A stretch of DNA of 64,000 bases from Bacillus sp. EB01 (GCF_000613125.1 NZ_HG964497.1:2362272-2426271); one strand, 5' to 3'; shown: positions 24,846-35,022, counted from the stretch's first letter. Numbers and translations are program-made. Notes: generated from the letters alone by a model not told the origin.

Positions 24846-27800
24846 TTGAAAAGAGGGGTTAAACGTCTAGCATTCTTGTTGTCTGCAATTATCATGGTGA
24901 TCAGTACATTTTTACCGCCAGCTGCTTCTGCAACAAATGGGGGAGGAAGTTCGGACCAAAATGTCCCAACTGCTTCTGTAAACAAAATCGACAGCAAGGT
25001 TTATGAACAGCTCGGAAAAACGGATGAGGGATCCTTTATCGTCACGCTTCGTGACCAGGTTGATACCGCAGCCGTAACGAAGGAAGCGAAGAGAACGGCA
25101 AATGGAAAAAGTGCTACTGCTCAGCAAAAAAAGCATATTGTCCGTTCCGAGGTGCTAACAGAACTCAAAGCGAATGCCCATCAAAAGCAAGGCAAGGTTC
25201 TCGATGTGCTGGGACAGGAAAAACAAAAGGGCAAGGTTAAAAAATTCAAATCCTACTATATTATTAACGCGGTTACCTTTACTGGTACGAAGGAAGCTGT
25301 TGAGAAAATCGCTTCTATGAAAGAAGTAGAAAAAATATATGTAGATGAAGTCAGGCAATTGAATCCTGAAGTAGAGGCTGCTCAAAATGAGGCTGATGCG
25401 AATATTGAGTGGAACGTGAACCAGGTCGGTGCTCCGGATGCCTGGAAGGCGGGAATTGACGGAACCGGGACTGTGGTCGCGAGCATTGATTCCGGCGTTC
25501 AATGGGATCACCCGGCTTTGAAGGAAAAATATCGAGGCTATAATGCAACCGAGGGAACTGTTGACCATCAATATAGTTTCTTTGATGCCGTAAGTGGACA
25601 AGCAGCTGGCTATGATGACAATGGCCACGGCACCCACGTAACCGGAACCATGGTCGGAAGCGAGCCGAATGGAAAGAACCAAATTGGCGTAGCACCGGGA
25701 GCAAAATGGATTGCGGCCAAAGCGTTTAACGGACAAGGCCAAGGAGCAGATTCCGATCTATTGGAGGCTGCCCAGTGGATTTTGGCTCCTGGCGGCCGGG
25801 TTGACATGGCTCCTGATGTTGTCAACAATTCATGGAGCGGCGGTTCGGGTATTGATGAATGGTTTATCGAAATTGTTCGTACATGGAGAGCCTATGATAT
25901 TTTCCCGGTTTTTGCTGCGGGAAATGCTTCACTCCTGAGACCGAACGGACCAGGAACGATTGCAAGCCCTGCTAATTATCCAGAGTCTTTTGCCGTCGGG
26001 GCAACCGATGATGATAACGAAATGGGTGAATTTTCATTCCAGGGCCCATCTCCATATGGTGAAATTAAGCCGGACGTTACCGCACCGGGAGTGAACATCC
26101 GCTCCGCAGTTCCTGGCAGCGGCTATGAAGACGGATGGGATGGAACCTCGATGGCGTCACCGCATGTATCTGCAGCAGCAGCCTTGCTCAGGCAGGCTAA
26201 TGCAAGCTTGACAGTGGATGAAATCGAGCAAATTTTAATCGAGACAGCAACTCCATTAACTGATGCTACCTATCCTAAATCTCCAAATAACGGATATGGC
26301 CACGGACTTCTGAATGTGTTTGATGCGGTTCTGTCCGTTACTGTCGGTATGGGAACAATCAAAGGGAATGTGACGATTGAAGGAGAAGACGCGGAGAATC
26401 CGGTATTCGAACATACACCAGTCACTGAGGCTGCTGAAGGAATGCAAATCGATTTGTCCATCCTCGCCAGAGACAATGTCAGTGTTGAGTCCGTAGCCTT
26501 AAAGTATAAGATGAACGATGGCGAATGGAAGACGATTCAAGCTGAACGGATTTCAGGAAACTATTTATCTGGAGATTATTTTGCAAGTATACCCGCAGGA
26601 GTAACAGAAGCGGGGACATTGACGTATCAATGGGTCATAACTGACTTCGTCGGAAATTCTGTTACAACAGAGGAGTATAACGTAACCGTGTCGGAAGGTC
26701 TGACTGTCGGCTACTTTGAAGATTTCGAAAAAGAGCCTGTCGGCTGGGAACTTGTCGCTCAAAGCTCAACAACGAACTGGGAGTGGGGAATCCCTACATC
26801 CGGACCGAACAGTGCCGCGTCCGGTCAGAAAGTTTATGCCACTAAATTGGCCGGAAACTATACGAATGGAATGCGTGAAATGATTGTTATGCCTTCGATT
26901 GTTGTTCCGGAAGGTAAATCATATTTGCAGTTTAAGCAATGGCACAGCTTTGAAGTTTCTGCTTCTACTGGCACGGCTTATGATTATGGATATGTCATGG
27001 CATCTCAAAATGGCCGGGATTGGAAGGCGCTATTAATGGTGAAGGGAAATTCGAATAGCTGGGTGAATGCCGAGGTCGATTTATCGGCTTTTGCAGGACA
27101 GGGACTCTATATTGCCTTTTATGCATTCTCCGACTCCAGTACGACGAGGCCGGGTTGGTATATTGACGATGTTGCTTTATCCGCCGATTCGATTATGGCA
27201 GGCACCAGCAGCGCTTCCTCGATTGCTTTTGAACTGAAAACGGGTGGGGTTGCTAACACTGAGGAAGAAGAAGTAGATCCTCCAACGTTATTACCGCTTC
27301 AGGCTTATGTCAGTGTTGCAGAAACTGGGAGGGCTGCCGCGACAAATCCGCAAAATGGCAGCTATGGCCTTAGCCATCCTGCAGGGGAATACACAGTTGT
27401 GGCGGAATCCTATGGCTATCATCCGCAATCAAAGACAGTTCAAGTTTCGGATGATCAGGACACAGTCACTGATTTTACGCTAGAAGAGAAGCAGAATGGC
27501 ACCATATCCGGTGTCGTTACAAATAAGATGACAGGTGAACCAATCGAAGGAGCAAAAGTTTACCTGGTGGAGGATGCGAATATCGAGCCAGCTGTATCGG
27601 GCGCAGATGGATCGTTCGAATTCACAGCTTTCGAAGGCAGCTACACGCTGAAGGTTTCTCATCCGATGCATTACCCTAACGACGCAGCTATTTCATTGGC
27701 TCCAAATGGCGAGACTGCGCAAAATCTTTCAATGGATCCGATTTTGGGCTATTCCGAAACGATCGCCTATGATGATGGAACAGCGGAATCATTGAATTAT

Positions 27801-29024
27801 ATGCATACTGAAGGCAATGGCTGGGCTGTCAAAATGACGCTTGCTGAAGGTGAAACGAGAGGCGTCTTGACAGGCGGTTTATACAAATTTGACGGTGGCA
27901 CTCGTCCTGACCCAGGAGGTACGGAATTCCTTGTCGAAGTATATGATGCGACTGGTCCAAATGGGTCTCCAGGCAAAAAACTCGCCGGACCTTTTGAGGC
28001 GAAGGCTATCCGTTCTCATACTGAGTGGTCGCATGTGGATTTAAGCGGCGAAGAAGTTGTCGTTCTAGGAGACTTTTACCTGGCGTATGTTCAAAAGAAT
28101 CCATTCCCGTACATTCCTGCTATTAATAAAGATACGAATGGCGCATGGTCGGGCAGAAGCTACTCCTATATTGATGGAGTCTGGAAACAAACCGTTAAAT
28201 CTGACGGGAACTATATGATTCGCGCGGTTATATCGTACGATGAGGCCGTACCCGAAATTACCTCTCCATCCACTAACTCGTTTACAGCGAATGGAGCCGT
28301 AAAGGTAGAAGGTGAGGCACAGCCTAATACAGCAGTTCATCTATACAATAATGGTGTGGAAGCAGCGGTTGTCACTTCTACGGAGGAGGGGCGGTTTGCT
28401 GCAGATGTTCCTTTAACCGACGGAAAAAATAGTCTAACAGCGAAAGCAGTCCAAGGTTCAGGAATGACCAGAGCGTCGAATCCGGTAACGGTCATCGTTG
28501 ACAAGACTAAACCGGTTGTTTCTGTCGAGTCACCAGCGGACGGAGCCCAATTCAATACAACAACCGTTTCTGTAAAAGGAACGGTGCAGGATCAATACCT
28601 TGATTCTGTTACAGTTAATGGGGTTAAAGCGACCGTTATCGATGGAGTCTTTGAAGCTAAACTTACGCTGGAGCAGGGCGACACTATTATTTCGGTTTTA
28701 GCGAAAGATTTGGCAGGCAATGAAACAACTGCGAACGTTAATGTAAAAGTAGATTCAATTGCTCCGGATATTATCATTCAATCGCCAATTGAGGGAGAAA
28801 CGACACACAAGAAATCAGTAACTGTCCTAGGGCAAGTGGCCGATGCAAACCTTGCCTTTGTCAGGGTAAACGGCAAAGAAATCGGTGTGAAGAATGGTGT
28901 ATTTAGTACAAATGTTACTTTAGAATCCGGTGAAAACATCATCCAGATTTGGTCTAAAGATACGTTTGGAAACGAAACATGGAAACAAGTAAAAGTCATT
29001 TATGCAAGCAAAGGCGGCAAATAA
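24846..29024 (+). CDS. bpr: Bacillopeptidase F-like secreted subtilase
   Basis: 1392 aa, TTG 24846 with AGGGGG upstream. Sec signal peptide (about 1-30, ending 'AASA'). Inhibitor I9-type propeptide about 55-165. Subtilase domain about 190-470 with D215 ('SIDSGVQWDHP'), H261 ('NGHGTH'), oxyanion N360 ('AAGNAS') and S435 ('GTSMASPHV'). A MAM/immune-inhibitor-like domain about 620-775 ends 'WYIDDVAL'; a carboxypeptidase-regulatory domain follows (about 885-965); several Ig-like 'SPADG..FNTTTVSVKGTV' modules fill 1130-1390. Length and order match B. subtilis Bpr. Secreted broad-specificity protease. Monocistronic, with a strong terminator. Confidence 0.93.
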   Translation: MKRGVKRLAFLLSAIIMVISTFLPPAASATNGGGSSDQNVPTASVNKIDSKVYEQLGKTDEGSFIVTLRDQVDTAAVTKEAKRTANGKSATAQQKKHIVRSEVLTELKANAHQKQGKVLDVLGQEKQKGKVKKFKSYYIINAVTFTGTKEAVEKIASMKEVEKIYVDEVRQLNPEVEAAQNEADANIEWNVNQVGAPDAWKAGIDGTGTVVASIDSGVQWDHPALKEKYRGYNATEGTVDHQYSFFDAVSGQAAGYDDNGHGTHVTGTMVGSEPNGKNQIGVAPGAKWIAAKAFNGQGQGADSDLLEAAQWILAPGGRVDMAPDVVNNSWSGGSGIDEWFIEIVRTWRAYDIFPVFAAGNASLLRPNGPGTIASPANYPESFAVGATDDDNEMGEFSFQGPSPYGEIKPDVTAPGVNIRSAVPGSGYEDGWDGTSMASPHVSAAAALLRQANASLTVDEIEQILIETATPLTDATYPKSPNNGYGHGLLNVFDAVLSVTVGMGTIKGNVTIEGEDAENPVFEHTPVTEAAEGMQIDLSILARDNVSVESVALKYKMNDGEWKTIQAERISGNYLSGDYFASIPAGVTEAGTLTYQWVITDFVGNSVTTEEYNVTVSEGLTVGYFEDFEKEPVGWELVAQSSTTNWEWGIPTSGPNSAASGQKVYATKLAGNYTNGMREMIVMPSIVVPEGKSYLQFKQWHSFEVSASTGTAYDYGYVMASQNGRDWKALLMVKGNSNSWVNAEVDLSAFAGQGLYIAFYAFSDSSTTRPGWYIDDVALSADSIMAGTSSASSIAFELKTGGVANTEEEEVDPPTLLPLQAYVSVAETGRAAATNPQNGSYGLSHPAGEYTVVAESYGYHPQSKTVQVSDDQDTVTDFTLEEKQNGTISGVVTNKMTGEPIEGAKVYLVEDANIEPAVSGADGSFEFTAFEGSYTLKVSHPMHYPNDAAISLAPNGETAQNLSMDPILGYSETIAYDDGTAESLNYMHTEGNGWAVKMTLAEGETRGVLTGGLYKFDGGTRPDPGGTEFLVEVYDATGPNGSPGKKLAGPFEAKAIRSHTEWSHVDLSGEEVVVLGDFYLAYVQKNPFPYIPAINKDTNGAWSGRSYSYIDGVWKQTVKSDGNYMIRAVISYDEAVPEITSPSTNSFTANGAVKVEGEAQPNTAVHLYNNGVEAAVVTSTEEGRFAADVPLTDGKNSLTAKAVQGSGMTRASNPVTVIVDKTKPVVSVESPADGAQFNTTTVSVKGTVQDQYLDSVTVNGVKATVIDGVFEAKLTLEQGDTIISVLAKDLAGNETTANVNVKVDSIAPDIIIQSPIEGETTHKKSVTVLGQVADANLAFVRVNGKEIGVKNGVFSTNVTLESGENIIQIWSKDTFGNETWKQVKVIYASKGGK

Positions 29025-29040
29025 TAATAGATGCCATTAA

Positions 29041-29082
29041 CAATAGGATTGCCCGGAAAAATGGGGCAGTCCTATTGTTTTG
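29041..29082 (+). terminator. Terminator of bpr
   Basis: caataggattgccc / gggcagtcctattg, 14-bp stem with one G-T pair, followed by TTTTG. Confidence 0.9.
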
Positions 29083-29287
29083 CTTGCTTTAAAGGCTGTT
29101 ATTATGTTTAATTTTTCGTTTTAGTTCGTAGAAATAAGCTATGAAGAAAATAACAGAAACATAGAAAGGTTCAATAAAAAACATCAAATTATATCAATAT
29201 GTTATAATAGTATGGTAATATAACTATTATAAATAAACGGAATATTTGAACAACAGAGATCACAAACATGAAAAGAGATGTTTATAA

Positions 29288-30508
29288 ATGAAAAGTAAAT
29301 TTGCTGATAGAACTCATCTAGTACAACCTACTGAGACGCGAGAAATATTAAAAGTAACAGCAAGACCAGAGGTTATCTCTTTTGCAGGTGGCCTGCCAGC
29401 TCCCGAGTTGTTTCCTGTAGATGCTATAAAGGATGTATGTAATGCAGTTTTGATTGAGGAAGGTGCAGCTTCACTACAATATAGTACCACTGAAGGTTAC
29501 ACCCCATTAAGGGATGCTATTGGTCAAAGAATGAAACGTATTGGGATCAACGCTCCTGTTGAAGATATAATAATCACATCAGGGTCCCAGCAAGCCATTG
29601 ACCTTACTGGAAGATTGTTCATCAATGAGGGAGATATTATTATTTGTGAAAGCCCAACTTATCTCGCGGCAATTAATGCATTCAAGTCATACAATCCCCA
29701 ATTTGTTGAAGTAGATATGGATGATGAGGGTATGGTCATGGAGGAGCTGGAGAAAAAGCTCCAACAACATCCTAACGCAAAATTTATCTACACGATTCCG
29801 GATTTTCATAATCCTACAGGCCGCACATTAAAGCTCGAAAGACGAAAGAAAATGGTTGAGCTGGCCAATCAATATGATGTACTCATTGTAGAGGATAATC
29901 CATATGGCGCTATTCGATTTGCAGGAGAGGCACTCCCGCCTGTGAAACACTTTGACACAGAGGGCAGAGTCATTTATTTGAGTACCTTCTCGAAAATTTT
30001 TGCTCCGGGTCTTCGACTTGGATGGATTTGTGCGGATGCAACTTTCATTGAACAGTACATTGCCTTTAAGCAAACAGCAGACTTGCATACTGATAGTTTT
30101 GCTCAAAGAATCACAGCTAAATATTTGGAGCTTTATGATATTGAAGAACACATAAATAAGATCAAAGCTGTTTATAAAGAAAGATGCACTGCAATGTTAG
30201 CTTCTATTGAAGAGTTTTTCCCGAAGAATTTGAATTACAGCAAACCAGAAGGCGGCTTGTTTATTTGGGTTGAGCTTCCAGAGTCTGTAGATGCCAGGGA
30301 ATTATTCGCTGAATGCTTGGAAAATAATGTAGCGTTTGTTCCCGGTGGGGCATTCTATGCGAATGGAACAAAGAAAAATGCATTACGTTTAAATTACTCG
30401 AATATGCCAATAGACAAAATCAATGAAGGAATAAAGCGTATAGGAGAAGTGCTGCATCGTGAATTAGAGGAAGAGAACACTCTTATTCCGGCTGCCAATC
30501 TTGCTTGA
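29288..30508 (+). CDS. PLP-dependent class I/II aminotransferase
   Basis: 406 aa, ATG 29288 with AAAAGAGATG upstream. 'ISFAGGLPAPELFP', 'SLQYSTTEGYTPLRDAI', 'TSGSQQAIDLTGRL' and 'IPDFHNPTG' are typical. The PLP lysine is in 'YLSTFSKIFAPGLRLGW' and the carboxylate-binding Arg in 'ALRLNYSN'. The N-terminal 'PEVISFAGGLP' group contains 2-aminoadipate and aromatic transaminases (LysN/MocR-catalytic type); here there is no GntR domain. Substrate not determinable. Single gene. Confidence 0.9.
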   Translation: MKSKFADRTHLVQPTETREILKVTARPEVISFAGGLPAPELFPVDAIKDVCNAVLIEEGAASLQYSTTEGYTPLRDAIGQRMKRIGINAPVEDIIITSGSQQAIDLTGRLFINEGDIIICESPTYLAAINAFKSYNPQFVEVDMDDEGMVMEELEKKLQQHPNAKFIYTIPDFHNPTGRTLKLERRKKMVELANQYDVLIVEDNPYGAIRFAGEALPPVKHFDTEGRVIYLSTFSKIFAPGLRLGWICADATFIEQYIAFKQTADLHTDSFAQRITAKYLELYDIEEHINKIKAVYKERCTAMLASIEEFFPKNLNYSKPEGGLFIWVELPESVDARELFAECLENNVAFVPGGAFYANGTKKNALRLNYSNMPIDKINEGIKRIGEVLHRELEEENTLIPAANLA

Positions 30509-30610
30509 AGCTGATAAAACACCAAAAAAATTCAATAACTAGCATAGTGTTTGCAATTAATAACAACATTCAACTCCTTATAAACCATGAGAAAAGATGC
30601 AAATTCAAAA

Positions 30611-30645
30611 AACCTGAAGACCCTAACAGGACTTCAGGTTTTCCT
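30611..30645. terminator. Bidirectional terminator
   Basis: aacctgaag / cttcaggtt stem flanked by A's on the left and T's on the right, between two convergent genes, so it can serve both. Confidence 0.8.
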
Positions 30646-30656
30646 TATGTATGGAA

Positions 30657-30908
30657 TTAAATTAACTGGAGCCAATGTTCCACTTGCTTGCCGGCTTCGG
30701 GATGGACGGCTTTCAAAGGTTCCACCAGGATTTCTGCTTTCTGATGCTTGAGTTCTCTTGCCAATTCAGGCAAGTTATCGATCAGGCCAAATTCAACGAG
30801 GTTCTGCATTGTATTCATCCGGAAAAAATCGGTCTCCCATGTGTTGAAAATAAATGTATCCATCAGCATTTCTACCATGATATCCAACTCGTACTCTCTC
30901 AAGATCAC
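30657..30908 (-). CDS. Conserved small protein, unknown
   Basis: About 83 aa, acidic and helical ('NLVEFGLIDNLPELARELKH', 'PEAGKQVEHWLQLI'). Start is GTG 30908 or TTG at 30902; the second has AAGGGAG at better spacing (9 nt). No membrane segment and no known motif. Its end lies next to the bidirectional hairpin, which supports a real gene. Confidence 0.6.
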   Translation of the reverse strand: MILREYELDIMVEMLMDTFIFNTWETDFFRMNTMQNLVEFGLIDNLPELARELKHQKAEILVEPLKAVHPEAGKQVEHWLQLI

Positions 30909-31229
30909 AAACTCCCTTCATCCGTATTAGTTGCATTATCCGACAAATTTCGGCTAATGGCAACACAGAACTAATTGTCAGAGATGGGCGTAGTACATTA
31001 TTACATTATATTCCATACTTTACAGATGTTTATGATAGAATAGGATAGTTAAATATCGACAGTGGAAACCCTTTTTTGAGGAGGTGTTTTCGTGTCTCGA
31101 ATACATATAAACCCCTGAACAGCTCCATTTACGGCGGTGGAAATGTTGTGATGAGACTGTCCCAAACACATTCCAGGAATGAAGTAAGAGAGAATTCTCT
31201 TAGTCTTAGTTGAAAGAAATAAAATTAAT
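30909..31229. other. Intergenic stretch
   Basis: GAGGAGGTG followed by GTG at about 31092 looks like a ribosome site, but the frame gives only 8 codons ('MSRIHINP'), so it is a relic or a leader peptide. Nothing else recognised. Confidence 0.4.
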
Positions 31230-31588
31230 TTGATACAGATTATATTGTTCAAGTTAAAAGGCATACTTATCTTAGCGTCAATTGTAGGTTGGATCATTCC
31301 CCTGTATTCCATCTATTACTCAATCAAATACCATGAATTTACCGTTTCCAACACGCTTATGTTGCTGTTGGTTTCATTCCTTTTTTGCGTACTAGGGGGA
31401 TTCATTGTTAACAAGGATCCTGATGTTTTAAGCAACACAGGCAATAATCTTTTGGAATACTTTTGAGTCTTCTATTTGCAATTTGTTTCGGTTTGTTTGC
31501 TTGGTTTGTTTCATTTGTAACGTTAAAAAAGATTGATTTGACTGCCGAGAAGAAAGGGATAGAAAGTAAAAACAGGAATCACACTTAA
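31230..31588 (+). pseudogene. Small membrane protein, probably frameshifted
   Basis: TTG 31230 opens a 78-aa frame with two membrane segments ('IILASIVGWIIPLYSI', 'LMLLLVSFLFCVLGGFIV') ending at 31466. A second frame overlapping the stop (31463-31588) adds a third hydrophobic segment 'SLLFAICFGLFAWFVSFV' and a basic tail ending 'KKGIESKNRNHT'. Joining them gives a plausible ~119-aa three-segment protein, so a single indel near 31455-31465 is likely; two overlapping small genes is the alternative. The ribosome site is weak. Confidence 0.45.
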
Positions 31589-31729
31589 TTATCCAAGTCC
31601 ATGTTCAAACCATTCCTTGAATTCAGAGATTTTTTCGGATTTGTTTGGATTCGTTTTACAAAAAGTGATTATTAAGACATACTCCAAATTATAAAGAGAA
31701 AAATTCTAATTAAAGGGTTGTGCTATACA

Positions 31730-32437
31730 ATGAATTTAGAAACTGTTATGCAGGAACTTGAAGCACTTGGTAAAGAACGAATGAAAAAGATGTACATATC
31801 CAATGGGGCACATGAGCCGCTTTTTGGCGTGGCTACAGGCGCTATGAAGCCAATCGCCAAAAAAATAAAAATAAATCAACCTTTGGCTGAAGAGCTATAT
31901 GCAACGGGGAACTACGATGCTATGTATTTTGCGGGTATCATTGCCGATCCAAACGCAATGACTGAGTCTGATTATGATCGATGGATGGATGCGGCGTATT
32001 TTTACATGCTTTCCGATTATGTAGTGGCCGTAACTTTGTCAGAGTCAGAAATTGCCCAAGAGGTAGCTGATAAATGGATCGCAAGCGGAGAAGAGTTAAG
32101 GATGTCAGCGGGCTGGAGCTGCTACTGCTGGCTTTTAGGGAATCGAAAAGACGTTGAGTTCTCCGAAACGAAGATTTCCTCTATGCTGGATACTGTGAGA
32201 AATACGATTCACGATTCGCCGGAAAGAACAAAATCCGCCATGAATAATTTCATATACACGGTGGGAACTTCATATTTACCGCTCCATGAAAAAGCAGTCG
32301 AGACCTCATTGGCAGTAGGTATAGTAGAAATAAAGCGTGACAATAAAAAAAGCAGTCACTTAAACGCCTACGAAAATATTCAAAAACAAATCGAGAAAGG
32401 AAAGATTGGTTTTAAACGAAAGTATGTAAGATGTTAA
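31730..32437 (+). CDS. DNA alkylation repair (AlkD-like) protein
   Basis: 235 aa, ATG 31730. HEAT-like helical repeat protein: 'HEPLFGVATGAMKPIAKKI', 'ELYATGNYDAMYFAGIIAD', 'YVVAVTLSESEIAQEVADKW' and 'STRKSAMNNFIY'-type 'ERTKSAMNNFIYTVG' follow the pattern of AlkD/AlkC-like proteins annotated as DNA alkylation repair enzymes. The AlkD catalytic Asp/Trp pair cannot be placed by eye, so glycosylase activity is assumed from family only. A 66-nt fragment of a paralog is at 24408. Confidence 0.75.
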   Translation: MNLETVMQELEALGKERMKKMYISNGAHEPLFGVATGAMKPIAKKIKINQPLAEELYATGNYDAMYFAGIIADPNAMTESDYDRWMDAAYFYMLSDYVVAVTLSESEIAQEVADKWIASGEELRMSAGWSCYCWLLGNRKDVEFSETKISSMLDTVRNTIHDSPERTKSAMNNFIYTVGTSYLPLHEKAVETSLAVGIVEIKRDNKKSSHLNAYENIQKQIEKGKIGFKRKYVRC

Positions 32438-32482
32438 AACATATAGGTTTGCGAAACTTCAAAGTGAGTGTGTAATTATTGA

Positions 32483-32508
32483 CCTCGGCGAAAAGCCGAG
32501 GTTTTTTG
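32483..32508 (+). terminator. Terminator after the AlkD-like gene
   Basis: cctcggc / gccgagg stem with a short A-rich loop, followed by six T's. Confidence 0.92.
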
Positions 32509-32531
32509 ATTTAAGTAAAAATTTGTTGGCT

Positions 32532-32551
32532 GTTCATCCTCCGTTCATATT
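32532..32551 (+). promoter_or_regulatory. HssR-type direct repeat upstream of hrtB
   Basis: GTTCATCCT-CC-GTTCATATT: two direct 9-mers 11 bp apart. The S. aureus HssR site is remembered as GTTCATATT-N2-GTTCATATT; the right half matches exactly and the left half in six of nine bases. It lies 45 bp before the hrtB start, so HssR probably activates this operon, including its own gene. Confidence 0.75.
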
Positions 32552-32596
32552 GGCTTTGTACACTATGTGTGTAGAAAGAAGATTGGAGGGTTTGTG

Positions 32597-33631
32597 ATGA
32601 ATCTTGGTTTGAAGGAAATGAGGAAGAATAAGGCGCGGTATTTGATTTTGGGATCGATTGTGTTACTTGTCAGTTTGCTGACATTCATTATATCGGGGTT
32701 GGCCAATGGACTCTCCTATGATAATGCCGCCATGGTCAAGAATCTGCCTGACGGGCATTTCTATTTGGATGAGGATGCAGAGGAATCTTATAATCTATCT
32801 AAGATTGATTCCCAAGTTCAAAAGGAAGTCATGGAAATGGAGAAAGATGCTGCGGCACTTTCGATACAAATGGGTTTTCTGAATGATCATGCAGACAATC
32901 AGTACAGCGTCGCGTTCGTCGCTTCAACTAATTCAGAAATGTTCGAGAATGTTGGGACTGGTGAAGTTATACTCGACAGTTCACTTATAGAAAAAGGGAT
33001 AAAGAAAGGCGATAGATTGACAAGCGACCTGTATGATGGCGAATTAATTGTAAAGGGCTTTGCTGAGGGTAAGAAATTCAGCCATGCACCTGTCGCGTTT
33101 ATCCCTGTTGAAGCTTTTCAGGAAATGTACCGGACCGAAACGATGCAAATGCTATTCATTCCAGGTGAAGGAGAGACTATGAATGCAGATACATTAGAGT
33201 CGTTTACGAAGGATGAATTCCTGAATACGATTCCCAGTTATAAAGCCGAACAGTTGTCGCTTAATATGATTGTTGTCTTTTTAATCGTGATTAGCGGGAT
33301 GTTGTTCGCAATTTTCTTCTATATGATGAATGTCCAAAAGCTGGGGTTGTATGGCATCCTGAAGGCAATTGGGGTCAAGACGAGCACCTTGTTCCGGATG
33401 ATGTGGACGCAGATGATTGTAATTACCGCTGTTTCACTTGGCATTTCAATAACAATCAGCGTTCTCTTTAGTAAAGCAGCTCCAGAAGGCTTGCCGTTCC
33501 ATTTGCCGGCAAATTCAATCTTCCAGCTGGCAATTGTTTTTGTCGTCATCAGCTTTATCGGTTCTACACTTTCAGGGCTGCAAATCAAGAAAGTTGGACC
33601 ATTGCAAGCCATCCAGCAAGGAGAGGTGTAA
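32597..33631 (+). CDS. hrtB: Haem-regulated ABC exporter permease HrtB
   Basis: 344 aa, ATG 32597 with TTGGAGGG upstream. MacB/FtsX-type permease: one N-terminal membrane segment ('YLILGSIVLLVSLLTFIISG'), a ~190-residue extracellular domain, then three C-terminal segments and 'QIKKVGPLQAIQQGEV'. 'ISGLANGLSYDNAAMVKNLP' lines up with S. aureus HrtB. With HrtA it removes toxic haem from the membrane. First gene of hrtB-hrtA-hssR-hssS; order is reversed relative to S. aureus hrtAB. Confidence 0.9.
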   Translation: MNLGLKEMRKNKARYLILGSIVLLVSLLTFIISGLANGLSYDNAAMVKNLPDGHFYLDEDAEESYNLSKIDSQVQKEVMEMEKDAAALSIQMGFLNDHADNQYSVAFVASTNSEMFENVGTGEVILDSSLIEKGIKKGDRLTSDLYDGELIVKGFAEGKKFSHAPVAFIPVEAFQEMYRTETMQMLFIPGEGETMNADTLESFTKDEFLNTIPSYKAEQLSLNMIVVFLIVISGMLFAIFFYMMNVQKLGLYGILKAIGVKTSTLFRMMWTQMIVITAVSLGISITISVLFSKAAPEGLPFHLPANSIFQLAIVFVVISFIGSTLSGLQIKKVGPLQAIQQGEV

Positions 33632-33636
33632 ACATT

Positions 33637-34314
33637 ATGGAACTAATAAAATTTGATGAAATTAAGAAAACCTTTACGAATGGCCAAGTGAATGAAGAAA
33701 TTCTTAAAGGGATCAATCTTTCGCTGAAGGAAGGGGAAGTAACCGCCCTGGTTGGCTCGTCCGGCTCGGGCAAAAGTACTCTTCTCACGATTGCGGCGGG
33801 ACTTCAATATGCTTCAGATGGCAAGGTTATTTTTGAAGGGAAAGATATGAATAAAATGACTCCCGAGCAAATCCGGTCAATTAGGGCAACACAGTTTGGC
33901 TTTGTATTTCAAGCTGCCCATCTTGTTCCATTCCTTACCGTCGAAGAACAGCTGCTGCTGATGCTCGAAGTTGCTGAATCCAGGCTGCCGAAGCTGGTAC
34001 GGAAACGTGAGGTGGCAGTCATGCTAAAATTGACAGGGATGGAGCACCGAAAAAATTCATATCCATCTTCTTTATCGGGAGGCGAGAAGCAGCGAGTGGC
34101 CATCGCCAGGGCGCTGATTCATAAACCAAAGGTGCTGTTTGCCGATGAACCGACGGCAAGCCTCGACTCAAAACGGTCAAAGGATGTGATGGCCCTGATC
34201 CGGGATTTGACGAAGACCTTGAATATTACAACCTTTTTTGTTACACATGATGAAGAGATGCTTGTATTTGCCGACCGCATTATTAAGATGGCGGATGGCA
34301 AGCTTATCGAATAG
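33637..34314 (+). CDS. hrtA: Haem-regulated ABC exporter ATPase HrtA
   Basis: 225 aa, ATG 33637, 5 nt after hrtB. Walker A 'VGSSGSGKST', Q-loop 'FVFQAAHLVPFL', signature 'LSGGEKQRVAIARAL', Walker B 'VLFADEPTASLD' and switch His in 'FFVTHDEEML'. Belongs to the MacB/LolD-type ATPases. Powers HrtB. Confidence 0.92.
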   Translation: MELIKFDEIKKTFTNGQVNEEILKGINLSLKEGEVTALVGSSGSGKSTLLTIAAGLQYASDGKVIFEGKDMNKMTPEQIRSIRATQFGFVFQAAHLVPFLTVEEQLLLMLEVAESRLPKLVRKREVAVMLKLTGMEHRKNSYPSSLSGGEKQRVAIARALIHKPKVLFADEPTASLDSKRSKDVMALIRDLTKTLNITTFFVTHDEEMLVFADRIIKMADGKLIE

Positions 34315-34341
34315 AAACCAATCTGGCAGGGAGTCAAACTT

Positions 34342-35022
34342 ATGCCCACACTATTGATCGTTGATGATGATGAGAATATATTGAATCTGCTGCAAATTCA
34401 TTTATCGGCTGAGGGCTACACGGTCATTCGGGCAAAGGATGGCTTCGAGGCACTGGAAGTTCTTCAGAAAAAGCCTTGCGATCTGGCAGTGGTAGATGTA
34501 ATGATGCCGTTCATGGATGGCTTTGCACTCACAAAGGAAGTTCGGAAGCGCTTCGAGATTCCGGTTATCCTTTTAACCGCGAAGAACCAGTTAGAGGATA
34601 AGGAACAGGGCTTTCTGGCCGGAACGGATGACTATCTTGTAAAGCCGTTTGAGCCGAAGGAATTGAGCTTCCGAATCAAGGCTTTATTAAGGCGTTATGC
34701 CAAGTCGTCAGAAGAGGGCACCATTCATCTTGAGCATATGACGATTGATAGAAACAGCTATGAAGTCCGAATAGGAGAGAGGACGCTGCTATTGCCGCTG
34801 AAGGAATTTGAGTTATTATATTTCCTTCTTTCAAATCCAAAGCAGGTATTTTCACGGGAGCAGCTTATTGAAACAATCTGGGGTATCGACTACGAAGGTG
34901 ATGAGCGGACCGTGGATGTGCATATAAAGCGTCTCCGGGAGCGGTTCGCCGGCATGAGCGAAGATTTTGAATTTAAGACGATTCGCGGGATTGGCTATTT
35001 GTTGGAGGTCAAGCGGAAATGA
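34342..35022 (+). CDS. hssR: Haem-response regulator HssR
   Basis: 226 aa OmpR/PhoB-type response regulator. Receiver: 'VDDDENIL' acidic pair, phospho-Asp in 'DLAVVDVMMPFMDGF' (about residue 52), Thr in 'ILLTAKN', Lys in 'YLVKPFEPKEL'. The C-terminal winged helix has 'LLPLKEFELLYFLL' and the recognition segment 'DERTVDVHIKRLRERF'. 'GTDDYLVKPFEPKELSFRIKALLRRY' (split here for reading) follows S. aureus HssR closely. It overlaps hssS by 4 nt (ATGA). Confidence 0.9.
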   Translation: MPTLLIVDDDENILNLLQIHLSAEGYTVIRAKDGFEALEVLQKKPCDLAVVDVMMPFMDGFALTKEVRKRFEIPVILLTAKNQLEDKEQGFLAGTDDYLVKPFEPKELSFRIKALLRRYAKSSEEGTIHLEHMTIDRNSYEVRIGERTLLLPLKEFELLYFLLSNPKQVFSREQLIETIWGIDYEGDERTVDVHIKRLRERFAGMSEDFEFKTIRGIGYLLEVKRK